Shown: one piece after another, positions 1 through 9,873 of the stretch
How the letters are laid out: every line of letters starts with the position of its first letter
How positions within the stretch are numbered: the first letter of the stretch is position 1
Origin: Rhizobium mayense
Lineage (GTDB): Bacteria; Pseudomonadota; Alphaproteobacteria; Rhizobiales; Rhizobiaceae
NCBI RefSeq assembly: GCF_030272705.1
Contig: NZ_JARFYM010000002.1
Location: forward strand, 532,735-596,734
DNA length: 64,000 nucleotides
Direction: 5' to 3'
Translations under genes and position numbers: made by a program
The notes under the pieces: generated by a model
What the model was told of the DNA's origin: nothing
The model's database searches: none
The model's input: the letters and a program-made list of their open reading frames with translations, nothing else

Positions 1-57
1 CGGCATGCCGAGCACCAGCCCGCCCACGAAGGTTGCGCAGAGAATGATCAATGCCAT
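1..57 (-). CDS. dctM: TRAP transporter large permease (DctM family), N-terminal 19 codons only
   Basis: Only the first 19 codons lie in the window and the gene runs off the left edge. The translation begins MALIILCATFVGGLVLGMP, the hydrophobic start typical of the 12-TM large subunit of TRAP transporters. Its ATG overlaps the last 10 nt of the upstream small-permease gene, as is usual for dctQ-dctM pairs. It would form the Na+-coupled translocation channel together with the DctQ-like protein and receive substrate from the periplasmic DctP-like protein. The family assignment rests on this short N-terminus and on position. Confidence 0.75.
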   Translation of the reverse strand, partial: MALIILCATFVGGLVLGMP

Positions 58-626
58 GAGGGGATAACCTTGATTTTCAGGACGGCGGCGACGATCCGCT
101 CGACGGCGAACAGGGCAATGAGGACACCACCGGCCGCCAAGGGCACATAGCTCCAGGCCTGCGAAATCGGCAGGCCGGGATTGATGTAGGGTGCCATCTC
201 AATGCTGAGTTCCGCGCCGCTCCATGCCATCGACAGGCCGAAGACGATCATGCCGAGATAGACAATGACCTCGGCGGCCATGCGAACCCTTTCGGGCGCG
301 AAGTTCAGGAGCGAGTCCATGCCGATATGGCGTCCGTCGCGCACACCGACCGCGGCCGCCAGGCAGGTAACGTAGAGAATGACCACGAGCGCGAAGATTT
401 CAGTCCAGGCCGGGGAGTCGTTGAGCACGTAGCGCCCGAAGATCTGATAGAGAACGGCAGCAACGATCAGGATCGTCCCGACGACCGCAATCATGAGGCA
501 GATGCGCGAGAGCCACGCATGGAAGGCGAAATAGGCGCCGAGCAAGCCTGTGGTGTTGGTGGTGGTACGGACCACTTGCGAACGCGCGGCTGGATCTGCC
601 GGCAGTGCATGCAAATGCGCGCCCAT
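48..626 (-). CDS. dctQ: TRAP transporter small permease (DctQ family)
   Basis: The 192-aa inner-membrane protein has a polar N-terminus of about 30 residues and then four hydrophobic segments (roughly 35-65, 75-95, 115-135 and 155-185), the DctQ layout. The sequence WTEIFALVVILYVTCLAAAVG in TM2 is characteristic, as is the following VRDGRHIGMD. It lies between the binding protein (upstream) and dctM (downstream, 10-nt overlap). With the neighbouring KdgD and lactone-isomerase genes, the substrate is probably an aldarate or sugar acid; this is inferred from context. Confidence 0.88.
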   Translation of the reverse strand: MGAHLHALPADPAARSQVVRTTTNTTGLLGAYFAFHAWLSRICLMIAVVGTILIVAAVLYQIFGRYVLNDSPAWTEIFALVVILYVTCLAAAVGVRDGRHIGMDSLLNFAPERVRMAAEVIVYLGMIVFGLSMAWSGAELSIEMAPYINPGLPISQAWSYVPLAAGGVLIALFAVERIVAAVLKIKVIPSWH

Positions 627-722
627 TGCTTATCTCCTCAGATTGACAATGTGATGCTGATTTATCGATCACCTCCTTTTCGTCGTCCCCCGGACGTCGG
701 ATGCAGGCGATCGCAGGCGGCG

Positions 723-745
723 CGGGGGCGCATCAAGCGCCCCCG
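723..745 (-). repeat. Stem-loop between TRAP binding-protein and permease genes
   Basis: A perfect 9-bp stem (CGGGGGCGC / GCGCCCCCG) with a 5-nt ATCAA loop lies 11 nt after the dctP stop codon and about 100 nt before dctQ. No U-run follows. Such hairpins between a binding-protein gene and its permease genes commonly protect the upstream mRNA or cause partial termination, so that the binding protein is made in excess. The structure is seen; the role is inferred. Confidence 0.6.
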
Positions 746-755
746 GCAAACTTCG

Positions 756-1733
756 TTACTTCGTTGCCTTGATACGAGTGATCATATCCTTGAGCGCCGG
801 ATCGGTGACGAATTGGTCGTAGATCGGCTGCATGGCGGCTTCGAACGGCGTCTTGTCCAGCGTGATGACCTCGACGCCGGCCTGCTTCACCTTATCCTGC
901 GAGGTCGTTTCCATCGCGTCCCAAAGCTGACGCATATAGACGACGGACTGCTTGGCGAGCTTACGCACCAGCGCCTGCTCTTCCGGAGTGAAGCTGTCAT
1001 AGACGCGCTTCGACATCAGCAGGACATCCGGAGCCATCGAGTGTTCGCTCAGCGAATAGTACTTGGCGAGCTCGTAGTGATGGAAGTTGTAGTAGCTCGG
1101 CCAGTTGTTTTCCGCACCGTCGATCAGCCCCGTCTTCAGGCCGGTGAAGACCTCGCCCGTCGGCATCGGCGTAGCGTTGGCGCCGAGCGCCTTCATCATC
1201 GCGACCCAGATGTCGGACTGTTGCACGCGGATTTTCATGCCTTTGAGGTCCTCCATCTTCCGCACCGGCTTGGTGGTGTAGAAGGAGCGGGAACCTGAAT
1301 CGTAGAAGGCGAGGCCGACGAGACCATGGGCGTCGCAATCCGCCAGGATCTGGTCGCCGATCGGTCCGTCGAGAACCGTGCGCATCTGGGCCTTGTCATG
1401 GAAAAGGAACGGCAGCACCGGCACCATCATCGCCGGGCAGATGGTGTTCAGCGTTCCGGAATTGACGCGGATGAAATCGAGAGCCCCGAGCTTAACCTGC
1501 TCGATGGTATCCTTCTCGCTGCCGAGCTGCGAATTCGGAAAAACCTTGATCGTATATTTGCCATCGGTCGCCTTGCTGAGCTCATCGCTCATATACTGCA
1601 CGGCCTTGACGGTCGGATAATCTGGCGGCTGTACGTCGGCCGAACGGAACTGACGGGCCTGTCCCGTCGTGAACGTGCCGAGCGCAAGAAGGCCGGCGAA
1701 TGCGGTGGTGATAATTCTGGTGCTGCGCTTCAT
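756..1733 (-). CDS. dctP: TRAP transporter periplasmic substrate-binding protein (DctP family)
   Basis: The 325-aa protein has a Sec signal peptide (KRSTRIITTAFAGLLALG, cleavage near residue 26) and a DctP-family body. GLKTGLIDGAENNWPSYYNFHHY is the region around the conserved Asn/Trp, and the domain-1 Arg that binds the carboxylate is in MKIRVQQSD. An AGGAGAGAGGG-type ribosome site precedes the ATG. It captures an organic acid in the periplasm and hands it to DctQM. Clustering with KdgD and a lactone isomerase suggests galactarate, glucarate or a related lactone; the ligand cannot be read from sequence alone. Confidence 0.9.
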   Translation of the reverse strand: MKRSTRIITTAFAGLLALGTFTTGQARQFRSADVQPPDYPTVKAVQYMSDELSKATDGKYTIKVFPNSQLGSEKDTIEQVKLGALDFIRVNSGTLNTICPAMMVPVLPFLFHDKAQMRTVLDGPIGDQILADCDAHGLVGLAFYDSGSRSFYTTKPVRKMEDLKGMKIRVQQSDIWVAMMKALGANATPMPTGEVFTGLKTGLIDGAENNWPSYYNFHHYELAKYYSLSEHSMAPDVLLMSKRVYDSFTPEEQALVRKLAKQSVVYMRQLWDAMETTSQDKVKQAGVEVITLDKTPFEAAMQPIYDQFVTDPALKDMITRIKATK

Positions 1734-1956
1734 TGTTTTCCCTCTCTCCTAATCACAAAACAAAAATGACTGCCCGCTTCCTTGCCTGGGGATCCAAGTC
1801 ATGGCGGGGCTGAAAACATTGGTTATTTCTGGAATGCCGAGTTCGGCCCGGACGGCGCAGCAAGAGCGCAGCCGCTTTGGGCTCCCAAGATGCCGGCGAT
1901 ATTCATTATCTCCCCTCCTCCACCAAGGCCGGAACCTCCTCGTCCCGGCCGAAATC

Positions 1957-2838
1957 TCATTGCACTGCGCCCCGGAAAGGCGCGAAACCAAACAGCGCCT
2001 CGGGATTGTCGACCAGGGCAAGCCTCAGGGCGTCGGCACTCGGCAGCCAGCCGAGCACGGTGTCCGCGAGCGTTGCGTCGTCAGGATAGTCAGCATTTTG
2101 CCGCGCCAGATTGTGAGGCCAGTTCGTGCCCCAGATGATCCGCTCCGGCGCATGCGCAGCCACGTCGCGCGCGACGGCGGCAATATCCTCGTAAGCGGGC
2201 CCACCGCTCTTCGAGGATTCGTAGCAGCCAGCGAACTTGAACCAGCAATTGCCGTTGTCGATCAGCCGCTTCACCGCCGCGACCTGCGGGCTGTCCGCCG
2301 TCACCCCGGAAAAGAACTTGCCGTGATGATCGAGCACCCAGCGGGATTTCAGCCGCGCCAGCCGGGGCTCATGCTCAAGAATGTGGCTGCCGTCGAATTG
2401 CACTGCCAGCATCCAGCCACGCGCGCTCGCCCGGTCATCGATGGCTTCTAGCGCATCCAGACCGATTGCGCCGCCCGGCAGGTCCATGATGCGCGCGCCG
2501 ACGACGCGCACCTCCGCGAGCCTGTCGAGCTCGGCCTCCGGCGTCTCAGCATCGATGACGGCGACGCCGCGAGCGATGTCGCCCATCTCGGCAAGGCAGG
2601 CATAAAGATTGCCGTTGTCGCGCTGGTGGGCATTGCCCTGCGTGATGACCACGCGGTCGATACCGAGCCAGCGCATCACCTGGCGATATTGATCGGGTGT
2701 GGGCAGACTGCCAGCCGGCAGATCCGGGCCGCCGGGTTGCGCAGGAAAACCGGGCAGATACATGTGCATCTGCGTGTCTATCGTTCCCTGGGGAAGGACC
2801 GCGCGAGGCGGAATGCCTGATAGTGCGCGCACCAGCAT
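1957..2838 (-). CDS. Amidohydrolase-family aldarolactone isomerase (galactarolactone isomerase-like)
   Basis: The 293-aa protein belongs to the COG3618 amidohydrolase branch, which also holds 2-pyrone-4,6-dicarboxylate hydrolase. Visible signatures are TIDTQMHMYLPGFP (metal-site HxH region reduced to QMH), VLDHHGKFF near residue 180, and IIWGTNWPHN, the C-terminal metal/acid region. The start was moved from an upstream in-frame codon (2883) to 2838 because GGAGGA sits 8 nt before that ATG. In Agrobacterium a close type of enzyme, galactaro delta-lactone isomerase, is encoded beside the aldarate cycloisomerase, KdgD and a TRAP transporter. The same gene company here makes that role likelier than pyrone hydrolysis. 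Confidence 0.72.
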   Translation of the reverse strand: MLVRALSGIPPRAVLPQGTIDTQMHMYLPGFPAQPGGPDLPAGSLPTPDQYRQVMRWLGIDRVVITQGNAHQRDNGNLYACLAEMGDIARGVAVIDAETPEAELDRLAEVRVVGARIMDLPGGAIGLDALEAIDDRASARGWMLAVQFDGSHILEHEPRLARLKSRWVLDHHGKFFSGVTADSPQVAAVKRLIDNGNCWFKFAGCYESSKSGGPAYEDIAAVARDVAAHAPERIIWGTNWPHNLARQNADYPDDATLADTVLGWLPSADALRLALVDNPEALFGFAPFRGAVQ

Positions 2839-2945
2839 TTCACTTGTCCTCCGTACGAAGTGCCAGCGCCGCGTCGCAGACAATCTCAGCCGCGCGCAAA
2901 GGCCACCGGTAATCGCGACGATATGAACGGGCGGTCGTCATTGTC

Positions 2946-3902
<957 letters not shown>

Positions 3903-3922
3903 TTATCCCTGTCAATAACTCA

Positions 3923-4663
3923 TCATATGGGTTTGCGCTGTTCGCGCAGAAGCGCGCGATAGCGCTCCTGGCTGCCCCGCAGATGCCTGCGCATCGCTTC
4001 CCGGGCGCCTTCTTCATCGCCGTTCGATATCGCGACGACGATCTGGCGATGCTCCTCGTCGATCAAAAGGATGTAGGCATCCTGATCGGCCTCGAGCTCT
4101 CCCTCGCGCATGGCGGCGCGCGGGATGATTCGAGGCCCGATCATCGCAAGGAACTCCCGAAAACGGGAATTGTTCGTTGCCTCTGCTATAGCAAGATGAA
4201 GAGCAAAATCGGCTTCGCTCGTCGGAGCCCCCGCGTTGAGACACTCCCGCAGCGCGTGATGCCGCTCGAAGATCGTCTCTTCCTGTGCTGGCGACCGACG
4301 TAACGCGGCAAGCCCGGCAGCCTCTACTTCCACGGCGGTTCTGAGCTCCAGTAGCTCGATAACGGACGAAACGCGAGCCTGGTCCAGATTGCCAAAAGAG
4401 AGAACTGGCGATGTCGGCTGCTCCAGCACAAAGACCCCGGCGCCCTGCTGCGCCTCGACCAGGCGGTCGGCTCTCAGCGCTGCAATTGCCTCGCGCACGA
4501 CCGTACGGCTGACACCATGGGCCTCGGTGAGCTGCGATTCGCTCGGCAGTTTGCTCCCCGGCGGAAACTGTCCGGTCGCAATGGCCCGGCGCAGCGTATT
4601 GCTGAGACGCGCAACCAGTGTTTGCGACTTAGTTTCCGTCTGCGACTTTGGCTGAATGGCCAC
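3923..4663 (-). CDS. GntR-family transcriptional regulator with FCD domain
   Basis: This 246-aa FadR-subfamily regulator has an N-terminal winged helix (SKLPSESQLTEAHGVSRTVVREAIAAL, about residues 35-65) and a C-terminal all-helical FCD ligand domain. The metal-binding Asp/His pattern is seen in DFALHLAIAEATNN and EEHRQIVVAI. A GTG at 4663 was chosen as start because AGAGGTG lies 5 nt upstream; the longer frame from 4705 has no ribosome site. It lies directly upstream of kdgD on the same strand and probably represses the aldarate cluster until a sugar-acid intermediate binds. Confidence 0.87.
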   Translation of the reverse strand: MAIQPKSQTETKSQTLVARLSNTLRRAIATGQFPPGSKLPSESQLTEAHGVSRTVVREAIAALRADRLVEAQQGAGVFVLEQPTSPVLSFGNLDQARVSSVIELLELRTAVEVEAAGLAALRRSPAQEETIFERHHALRECLNAGAPTSEADFALHLAIAEATNNSRFREFLAMIGPRIIPRAAMREGELEADQDAYILLIDEEHRQIVVAISNGDEEGAREAMRRHLRGSQERYRALLREQRKPI

Positions 4664-4933
4664 GTCGGCACCTCTTTTGATGGGCTTGGATTGTGAGAAA
4701 AACACTGCGCGAAGTCGTATGTCAAGTTGATGTCAATACATGCAACTCGGCGAATTTGTAAACGAAAAATGCCAGCTTGTATGATGAGTTTGTTTAGCAA
4801 GCGAGCCCGTGAAAATAAAGGGGTGATTGATGCGGTCGCGCCAGGATATGTCCAGATCTCAGGTGTGAGGGCTGAGGTGTGCCATGCGGACGGGACGAGC
4901 GCAACGGGCTTCCAGCCGATGCGTGACGGCAAC

Positions 4934-5989
4934 TCAGGCGTACCGTCTTTCCTCTCCGCCCGGCGCGGTTGAGGGTGCGCCCGACCAGCCTAGCTCCGGC
5001 GCGATCCGCGTGACGAAGTCGTGGAGGATCTGGCGGTATTCCTCGTGTTCAAATTCGTAAGGCAGTTCCAGCCGCAACTCATTGACCTCAGGCAGCACCG
5101 GATCGGCAAGGAGCCGTTCCAAAATTTCGTCCGAGGAACCGACGATGTCGCGAGCAAACAAGGTACGCTTCGCGCCTTGCGGCGACAGAGTTCGCTCGTA
5201 GCGGCCGGCAGCATAGTCCTGATACCGATGGCGCGTGGCGGCATCGGCGCTATCGAAAGGCACAATGACGCGCCCAAGCGCGACACGGCGCCGAGGACCG
5301 GCGGCAGCACGAAAGGTTTCGACCAGCCGCGATTGGGCGACGAAGAAATCATCCGTTCCCTCGCCCGTGATGACATTACCGGTCAACAGGTTGAAGCCGT
5401 TGCGGCCCGCCCACTCGGCCGAGCGCTGAGATCCGCCGCCATACCAGATCCGGTCGATCAGCCCCTTGGCATAGGGCTGCAGGCGCGGTCGGATCGGGCC
5501 GAAAGGCGTCTTGATGAAGGTCTGCTCATCGCCGAGATGCGTACCACGCAAATTATCCGCAAAGCGCAGGACGCGATCATGGGAGAAATCGTTGCTCGTC
5601 CAGTTACCGTCGAAGACCAGCGGCGCGATCAGATCGGCATGCAGCGGACGTCCGGCGCTGACGCCGATATTCAGGCGCCCGCGCGACAAAACGTCCACGG
5701 TCGCAAGATCCTCCGCCAGTCGGTAGGGACTCTCATAGCCGATCGGTATAACCGCCGTTCCCAACTGGATCCGGCTGGTGCGCTGTGTTGCCGCCGCCAG
5801 GAAGGCGGCGCCCGATGAAATACCGGGCTCCAGATGCCGCTGCCGGACCCAGGCGCTATCAAAACCCAGCTCTTCCCCATATTGCAGTTGCTGGAGCGTC
5901 TGCTCCAGCCCCGACAATGGATCGTCGTCCGGATAGTTGCCGGGGGTGAGGAAACCGATATGGCTGATGGATATCTTGCGGCCGCCCAT
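4934..5989 (-). CDS. LLM-class flavin-dependent oxidoreductase (last gene of the sulfur/amino-acid operon)
   Basis: A 351-aa bacterial-luciferase-like TIM barrel. The N-terminal strand HIGFLTPGNY, DSAWVRQRH, the LGTAVIPIGYESPYRLAEDLATVDVLS stretch and LNIGVSAGRP are typical of LLM enzymes, which use reduced FMN and O2. GGAG precedes the ATG by 9 nt. It is the final gene of an eight-gene unit, 22 nt after the second binding-protein gene. It is the third LLM enzyme of the operon and belongs to a different subgroup from the other two, so it may act on a separate substrate or step. The substrate is unknown. Confidence 0.85.
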   Translation of the reverse strand: MGGRKISISHIGFLTPGNYPDDDPLSGLEQTLQQLQYGEELGFDSAWVRQRHLEPGISSGAAFLAAATQRTSRIQLGTAVIPIGYESPYRLAEDLATVDVLSRGRLNIGVSAGRPLHADLIAPLVFDGNWTSNDFSHDRVLRFADNLRGTHLGDEQTFIKTPFGPIRPRLQPYAKGLIDRIWYGGGSQRSAEWAGRNGFNLLTGNVITGEGTDDFFVAQSRLVETFRAAAGPRRRVALGRVIVPFDSADAATRHRYQDYAAGRYERTLSPQGAKRTLFARDIVGSSDEILERLLADPVLPEVNELRLELPYEFEHEEYRQILHDFVTRIAPELGWSGAPSTAPGGEERRYA

Positions 5990-6011
5990 GCTTTAGCTCC
6001 TGTCGACGCCT

Positions 6012-6953
6012 TCAATATTTCGGCAGGCCGGGCGGATTGGTCTCCGATTTCGGCAACGCTTCCTCCGCCAGATGCCAGTGATCGAGAATCTTCCCGTAGG
6101 TTCCGTTGGCGATCAGGTCATCAGCAGCGACGGTCAACGCATGGGCCAAGCCGCTTCCCTTGCGCGTCGTCACCGCCACATCCGAGCGATCCGGCCAACC
6201 GGCGCTCAGCGTGCCGACGCTTTTGATATTCTTGTCGCGGGCGGCGATGTAGACGAGTTGCGCGTGCGGCTGCACGATCACATCGGCGCGGCCGGACGCG
6301 AGGGCCAGCAGGCTTGCGGCATCGTCGTCGTAATATTGCAGCTCCAGCGGTTTCAGCCCGGCCGCCACATTCTCCTTACTCCATTCGAGCAGGATGCGCT
6401 CCTGATTGGTGCCGGCGCCGACGATGAACCTGAGGCCGGCGGCATCCTTCGGCTCCTTGATCGAGCCGATCTTGCTGTCCGACTTGACGTAGATGCCGTG
6501 CAGGCCCGGCCGATAGGTGGAGAAATCGAACTTCTCCTTGCGCTGCTCGGTGACGCCGACATTGGAGATGACGGCATCGTATTTGCCCGACGTGAGACCC
6601 AGCGGCCAATCGATCCAGGCGACCGGCACAAGTTCCAGCTTTAGCCCAAGACTATCGGCGATGGCATAGGCGATATCTGGGTCGGCACCGACCACGGTCT
6701 TCGCATCGGTCGCATAGGTGGCGAGCGGCGGCCCGCCGGGTGCGACGGCAACCGTGAACGTGCCCGGCGTGACGAACTTGAAATCCTTAGGGATAGCGGC
6801 AACCGCCGTCTCATCCCGCCCGGCGTGAATGCGGCCCGGCTGCTCGGGGCTCAAGTCGAAGGTTAGATCATCGGCACGGGCCGCGCCGAAGGACGTCAGC
6901 GCCGTCATCATCAAAACGAATGAACATGCCCGGATGGCCGGTATGCCTGTCAT
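6012..6953 (-). CDS. Amino-acid-type ABC transporter periplasmic binding protein, copy 2
   Basis: This 313-aa family-3 solute-binding protein carries a signal peptide (about residues 1-27, ending GAARA). The ATG at 6953 has GGAGAAG 6-9 nt upstream; an ATG five codons earlier (6968) is less well placed. The core motifs VGADPDIAYAIADSLGLKLE, GKYDAVISNVGVTEQRKEKFDFS and QYYDDDAASLLALASGRAD are characteristic. It is a clear tandem paralogue of the gene just upstream, sharing the C-terminal TNPPGLPK. It probably delivers a related but distinct amino-acid derivative to the same fused permease-ATPase. Paired binding proteins also occur in the Bacillus ytm cystine/S-methylcysteine operon. Confidence 0.88.
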   Translation of the reverse strand: MTGIPAIRACSFVLMMTALTSFGAARADDLTFDLSPEQPGRIHAGRDETAVAAIPKDFKFVTPGTFTVAVAPGGPPLATYATDAKTVVGADPDIAYAIADSLGLKLELVPVAWIDWPLGLTSGKYDAVISNVGVTEQRKEKFDFSTYRPGLHGIYVKSDSKIGSIKEPKDAAGLRFIVGAGTNQERILLEWSKENVAAGLKPLELQYYDDDAASLLALASGRADVIVQPHAQLVYIAARDKNIKSVGTLSAGWPDRSDVAVTTRKGSGLAHALTVAADDLIANGTYGKILDHWHLAEEALPKSETNPPGLPKY

Positions 6954-6985
6954 GGGAGTCTTCTCCATATCCTGTCGTTATGAAG

Positions 6986-7015
6986 GGCCGGCTCCGCGCG
7001 AAGCGCGAGCCGGCC
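6986..7015 (-). repeat. Stem-loop between the two binding-protein genes
   Basis: A 9-bp stem (GGCCGGCTC paired with GAGCCGGCC), a one-base bulge and then 4 more GC pairs close a GAA loop. It lies in the 82-nt gap between the tandem binding-protein genes. There is no U-tract, so RNA stabilisation or processing of the polycistronic message is likelier than full termination. Confidence 0.55.
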
Positions 7016-7035
7016 GCTGGTCGGGTCAGGGCTGA

Positions 7036-7980
7036 CTACGAACCGCTTTTTGGCAGGCCGGGCGGATTGGTCTGCGACTTGTCGACGGCCTCGGAGCTAA
7101 GGCTCCAACGCTTCAGCACCTCGCCATATTTGCCGTCCTTGATCAGGTCGTTGAGCGCGATGGTCACCGCATCGGCAAGACCGGCACCCTTGCGCGTCGT
7201 CACGGCGATCTCGGCCGACACTGGCCAGCCGCCGCTGACGGTACCAACCAGTTTGGTCGTGCCCTTGATGGATGCGCTGTAGGCGAGCGTGGCGTTCGGG
7301 TTAAACTCAACATCGGCGCGGCCGGACTGGATCGCCAGATCGGCGGCGGCACGATCGTCGTAATATTGCACCTCGATCGGCTTCAGCCCGGCGGCGACAT
7401 TCTCCCGATCCCATTCCAGGATGATCTTCTCCTGGTTCGTGCCGGCGCCGGTGATGACCTTGAGGCCAGCGACATCCTTCGGCTCCTTGATCGAGGTGAT
7501 CTTGCTGTCGGACTTGACATAGAAGCCGAGAACATCCCTCCGATAGGTGGAGAAATCGAACTTCTCCTTGCGTTCCTCCGTGACCGTCACGTTGCTGATG
7601 ACTGCATCATATTTGCCGGAGGAGACGCCGAGCGGCCAGTCCTCCCAGGCAACCGGCACGAGATCGAGCTCAAGACCGAGCGAATCCGCGAGCAATTGCG
7701 CGATCTCGGGATCGGTGCCAACGACCGTCTTGGCGTCGGTAGCATAGGTCGCGACCGGCGGATCCCAAGGGTTGATTGCCACGGTGAACTTGCCGGGATT
7801 GACGAATTTGAAGCCGGGCGCAATGGCCTTGATCGCCGCATCGTCCTTTTGGGCGCGGACACGGTTCGACGTGTCCGGGCTAAGGTTGAACTTTTCCGCC
7901 GCGTGCGCGGAGCCGAGGCCGACTGCGGCCAGGGCGACAATGCCGGCCACCAAAGATTTCGTTTTCCTGAAGACAGTCAT
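7036..7980 (-). CDS. Amino-acid-type ABC transporter periplasmic binding protein, copy 1
   Basis: A 314-aa family-3 binding protein with a signal peptide ending AHA (residue 27). VVGTDPEIAQLLADSLGLELD and GKYDAVISNVTVTEERKEKFDFSTY are the ligand-cleft motifs. GAGGTAAG precedes the ATG. It is very similar to the following gene along its whole length, so the pair arose by tandem duplication. The genes are cotranscribed after the fused permease-ATPase. The ligand is probably an S-substituted or otherwise modified amino acid, judging from the enzymes upstream; that is inference. Confidence 0.9.
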   Translation of the reverse strand: MTVFRKTKSLVAGIVALAAVGLGSAHAAEKFNLSPDTSNRVRAQKDDAAIKAIAPGFKFVNPGKFTVAINPWDPPVATYATDAKTVVGTDPEIAQLLADSLGLELDLVPVAWEDWPLGVSSGKYDAVISNVTVTEERKEKFDFSTYRRDVLGFYVKSDSKITSIKEPKDVAGLKVITGAGTNQEKIILEWDRENVAAGLKPIEVQYYDDRAAADLAIQSGRADVEFNPNATLAYSASIKGTTKLVGTVSGGWPVSAEIAVTTRKGAGLADAVTIALNDLIKDGKYGEVLKRWSLSSEAVDKSQTNPPGLPKSGS

Positions 7981-8056
7981 GTAACTTACCTCTTCTTCAC
8001 TTTATGGTTGTAGTTGCGTTTACTTTCTTCCTCTCGCGAAGGGGGCCGGGTTTTCG

Positions 8057-9835
8057 CTAGAGAACTTTTGCGAGGAACTCGCGGGTGCGCGGGTGTTCCG
8101 CTTCGTTGAAAATGCGGGCCGGCGGCCCGGCCTCGAGAATGTGACCGCTTTCCATGAAGACCACCGTATCGGCGACTTCGCGGGCAAAGCCGATCTCGTG
8201 GGTGACGATCACGAGCGTCGTGCCGGTGCGCGCGAGTTCCTTGATGACGTCGAGCACCTCGCCAACCAGTTCCGGGTCGAGCGCCGAGGTTGGTTCGTCG
8301 AAAAGCAGGACCTTGGGGCGGAGCGCCAGCGCGCGGGCGATCGCAACGCGCTGCTGCTGGCCGCCGGAGAGCTGGCGCGGATAGGCGTTGATCTTGTCGC
8401 TGAGGCCGACGCGGGCAAGCAGCTCCTGCGCCAGTTGCACAGCGTCCTCGCGGCTGGTGCCCCGCACCTGGATCGGCGCCTCGATGAGGTTTTCAAGCAC
8501 GGTCAGATGCGGAAAGAGATTGAAGTTCTGGAACACCATGCCGATATCGGCGCGGCTCTTCAGAATATCCTTCTCCTTGAGTTCGTAGAGCGTGTCGCCT
8601 TTCTGACTGTAGCCGATCAGATTGCCGTCTATCGAGATGAAGCCGCCATCGACGCGCTCCAGATGGTTGATGGCGCGCAAGAGCGTCGACTTGCCGGAAC
8701 CGGACGGGCCGAGGATGGCGGTCACGCTGCCGGGCGGAAGGCTGAGTTCGATATTGTCGAGCACCTTCAGCGCACCGAAACTTTTCGAAATGCTGTGGAT
8801 GCGTACGGCGCCACCGGCCGACCTGAAGCTTGCCACGTCGCTGAAGCCCGATCTGAGCGCCGTATCCGTCGTCCTATCAAAAACGGGCAGCGGACGACGG
8901 AACCGCTCGAAGAAGGCCTGGAACGGAAGCGGCGTCGGGTTGCGCACGGCTCCCTTGGAGAAATAACGCTCGATATAGTGCTGCGCGATCGATAGCACGG
9001 TCATGATGACCAGATACCAGACGGTAGCGACCATCAGCAGCGGGATGACTTCGAGGTTACGGCGATAGATCACCTGGACCGTATAGAAGAGTTCCGGCAG
9101 GGCGAGCACATAGACCATGGAGGTGCTCTTCGCCAATCCGATGATCTCATTGAAGCCGGTCGGCAGGATGGAGCGCATGGCCTGCGGCAGGATGATGCGG
9201 AAGGCCTGCCGGCGACGCGACAGGCCGAGAGCGGAGGCCGCTTCAAGTTGCCCCTGGTCGACGGAAAGGATGCCGCCGCGGACGATCTCCGCGAAGAAGG
9301 CCGATTGATTGAGCGTCAGCCCCAAAAAGGCAGCAGCAAAAGGCGTCAACAGCTGCACCGTCGGATAGTCGACGAGGACGGTATTGGTGAAGGGAACGCC
9401 GATTTTGATCGTCTCGTAGAGATATCCGAGATTGTTCAGCACCAGCAGCAGCACGATCATCGGGATCGAGCGCAGCAGCCAGATATAGCCCCAGGAAAGG
9501 CCGGAGAGCAGCGGCGACTTGGAAACGCGGGCAAGCGCAAGCGCCGTACCTAGGATCGAGCCGGAAACGGCGGCAAGTGCCGTCAGAAGCAGAGTCCTGC
9601 CGAGACCGACGAGAACCGGCTCGGCGAAAAACCATTGCCCGAAGACGCCCCAACCCCAGCGCGGATTGCTGAAGGTGGAATAGAGCACGGCGGCGATGAT
9701 AAGCGCTGCGAAGACGGTGCCCGCCAATCGGCCGGGATGGCGGGCCGGCACGATGCGATAGCGGGAATAATCCTGCTTTTGCTCGGCGACCCTGCTGCCG
9801 GGATCAATGCTTGCGAAATCTGTCGTCAGTGCCAT
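8057..9835 (-). CDS. Fused amino-acid ABC transporter permease-ATPase
   Basis: A 592-aa fusion. Residues 35-295 are a HisM-type permease with about five membrane helices and the EAA loop at 199-219 ([21 protein letters not shown] region). Residues 343-592 are a GlnQ-type ATPase with Walker [10 protein letters not shown] (376-384), signature LSGGQ (489-493), Walker [12 protein letters not shown] (510-520) and switch His546. The two parts are joined by a polar linker at about 297-342. One polypeptide would therefore homodimerise to make the whole membrane-cytoplasmic importer. It is followed by two binding-protein genes and preceded by a GNAT gene 38 nt away. Confidence 0.93.
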   Translation of the reverse strand: MALTTDFASIDPGSRVAEQKQDYSRYRIVPARHPGRLAGTVFAALIIAAVLYSTFSNPRWGWGVFGQWFFAEPVLVGLGRTLLLTALAAVSGSILGTALALARVSKSPLLSGLSWGYIWLLRSIPMIVLLLVLNNLGYLYETIKIGVPFTNTVLVDYPTVQLLTPFAAAFLGLTLNQSAFFAEIVRGGILSVDQGQLEAASALGLSRRRQAFRIILPQAMRSILPTGFNEIIGLAKSTSMVYVLALPELFYTVQVIYRRNLEVIPLLMVATVWYLVIMTVLSIAQHYIERYFSKGAVRNPTPLPFQAFFERFRRPLPVFDRTTDTALRSGFSDVASFRSAGGAVRIHSISKSFGALKVLDNIELSLPPGSVTAILGPSGSGKSTLLRAINHLERVDGGFISIDGNLIGYSQKGDTLYELKEKDILKSRADIGMVFQNFNLFPHLTVLENLIEAPIQVRGTSREDAVQLAQELLARVGLSDKINAYPRQLSGGQQQRVAIARALALRPKVLLFDEPTSALDPELVGEVLDVIKELARTGTTLVIVTHEIGFAREVADTVVFMESGHILEAGPPARIFNEAEHPRTREFLAKVL

Positions 9836-9873
9836 GATGCTTCCCTTTTATGGATTATCGGTCGCGCGCCGTC

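Noticed and set aside
327..1298. A 323-codon open frame on the plus strand
   Set aside because: Antisense to dctQ and dctP, with the low-complexity Arg/His/Asp composition of a shadow frame.
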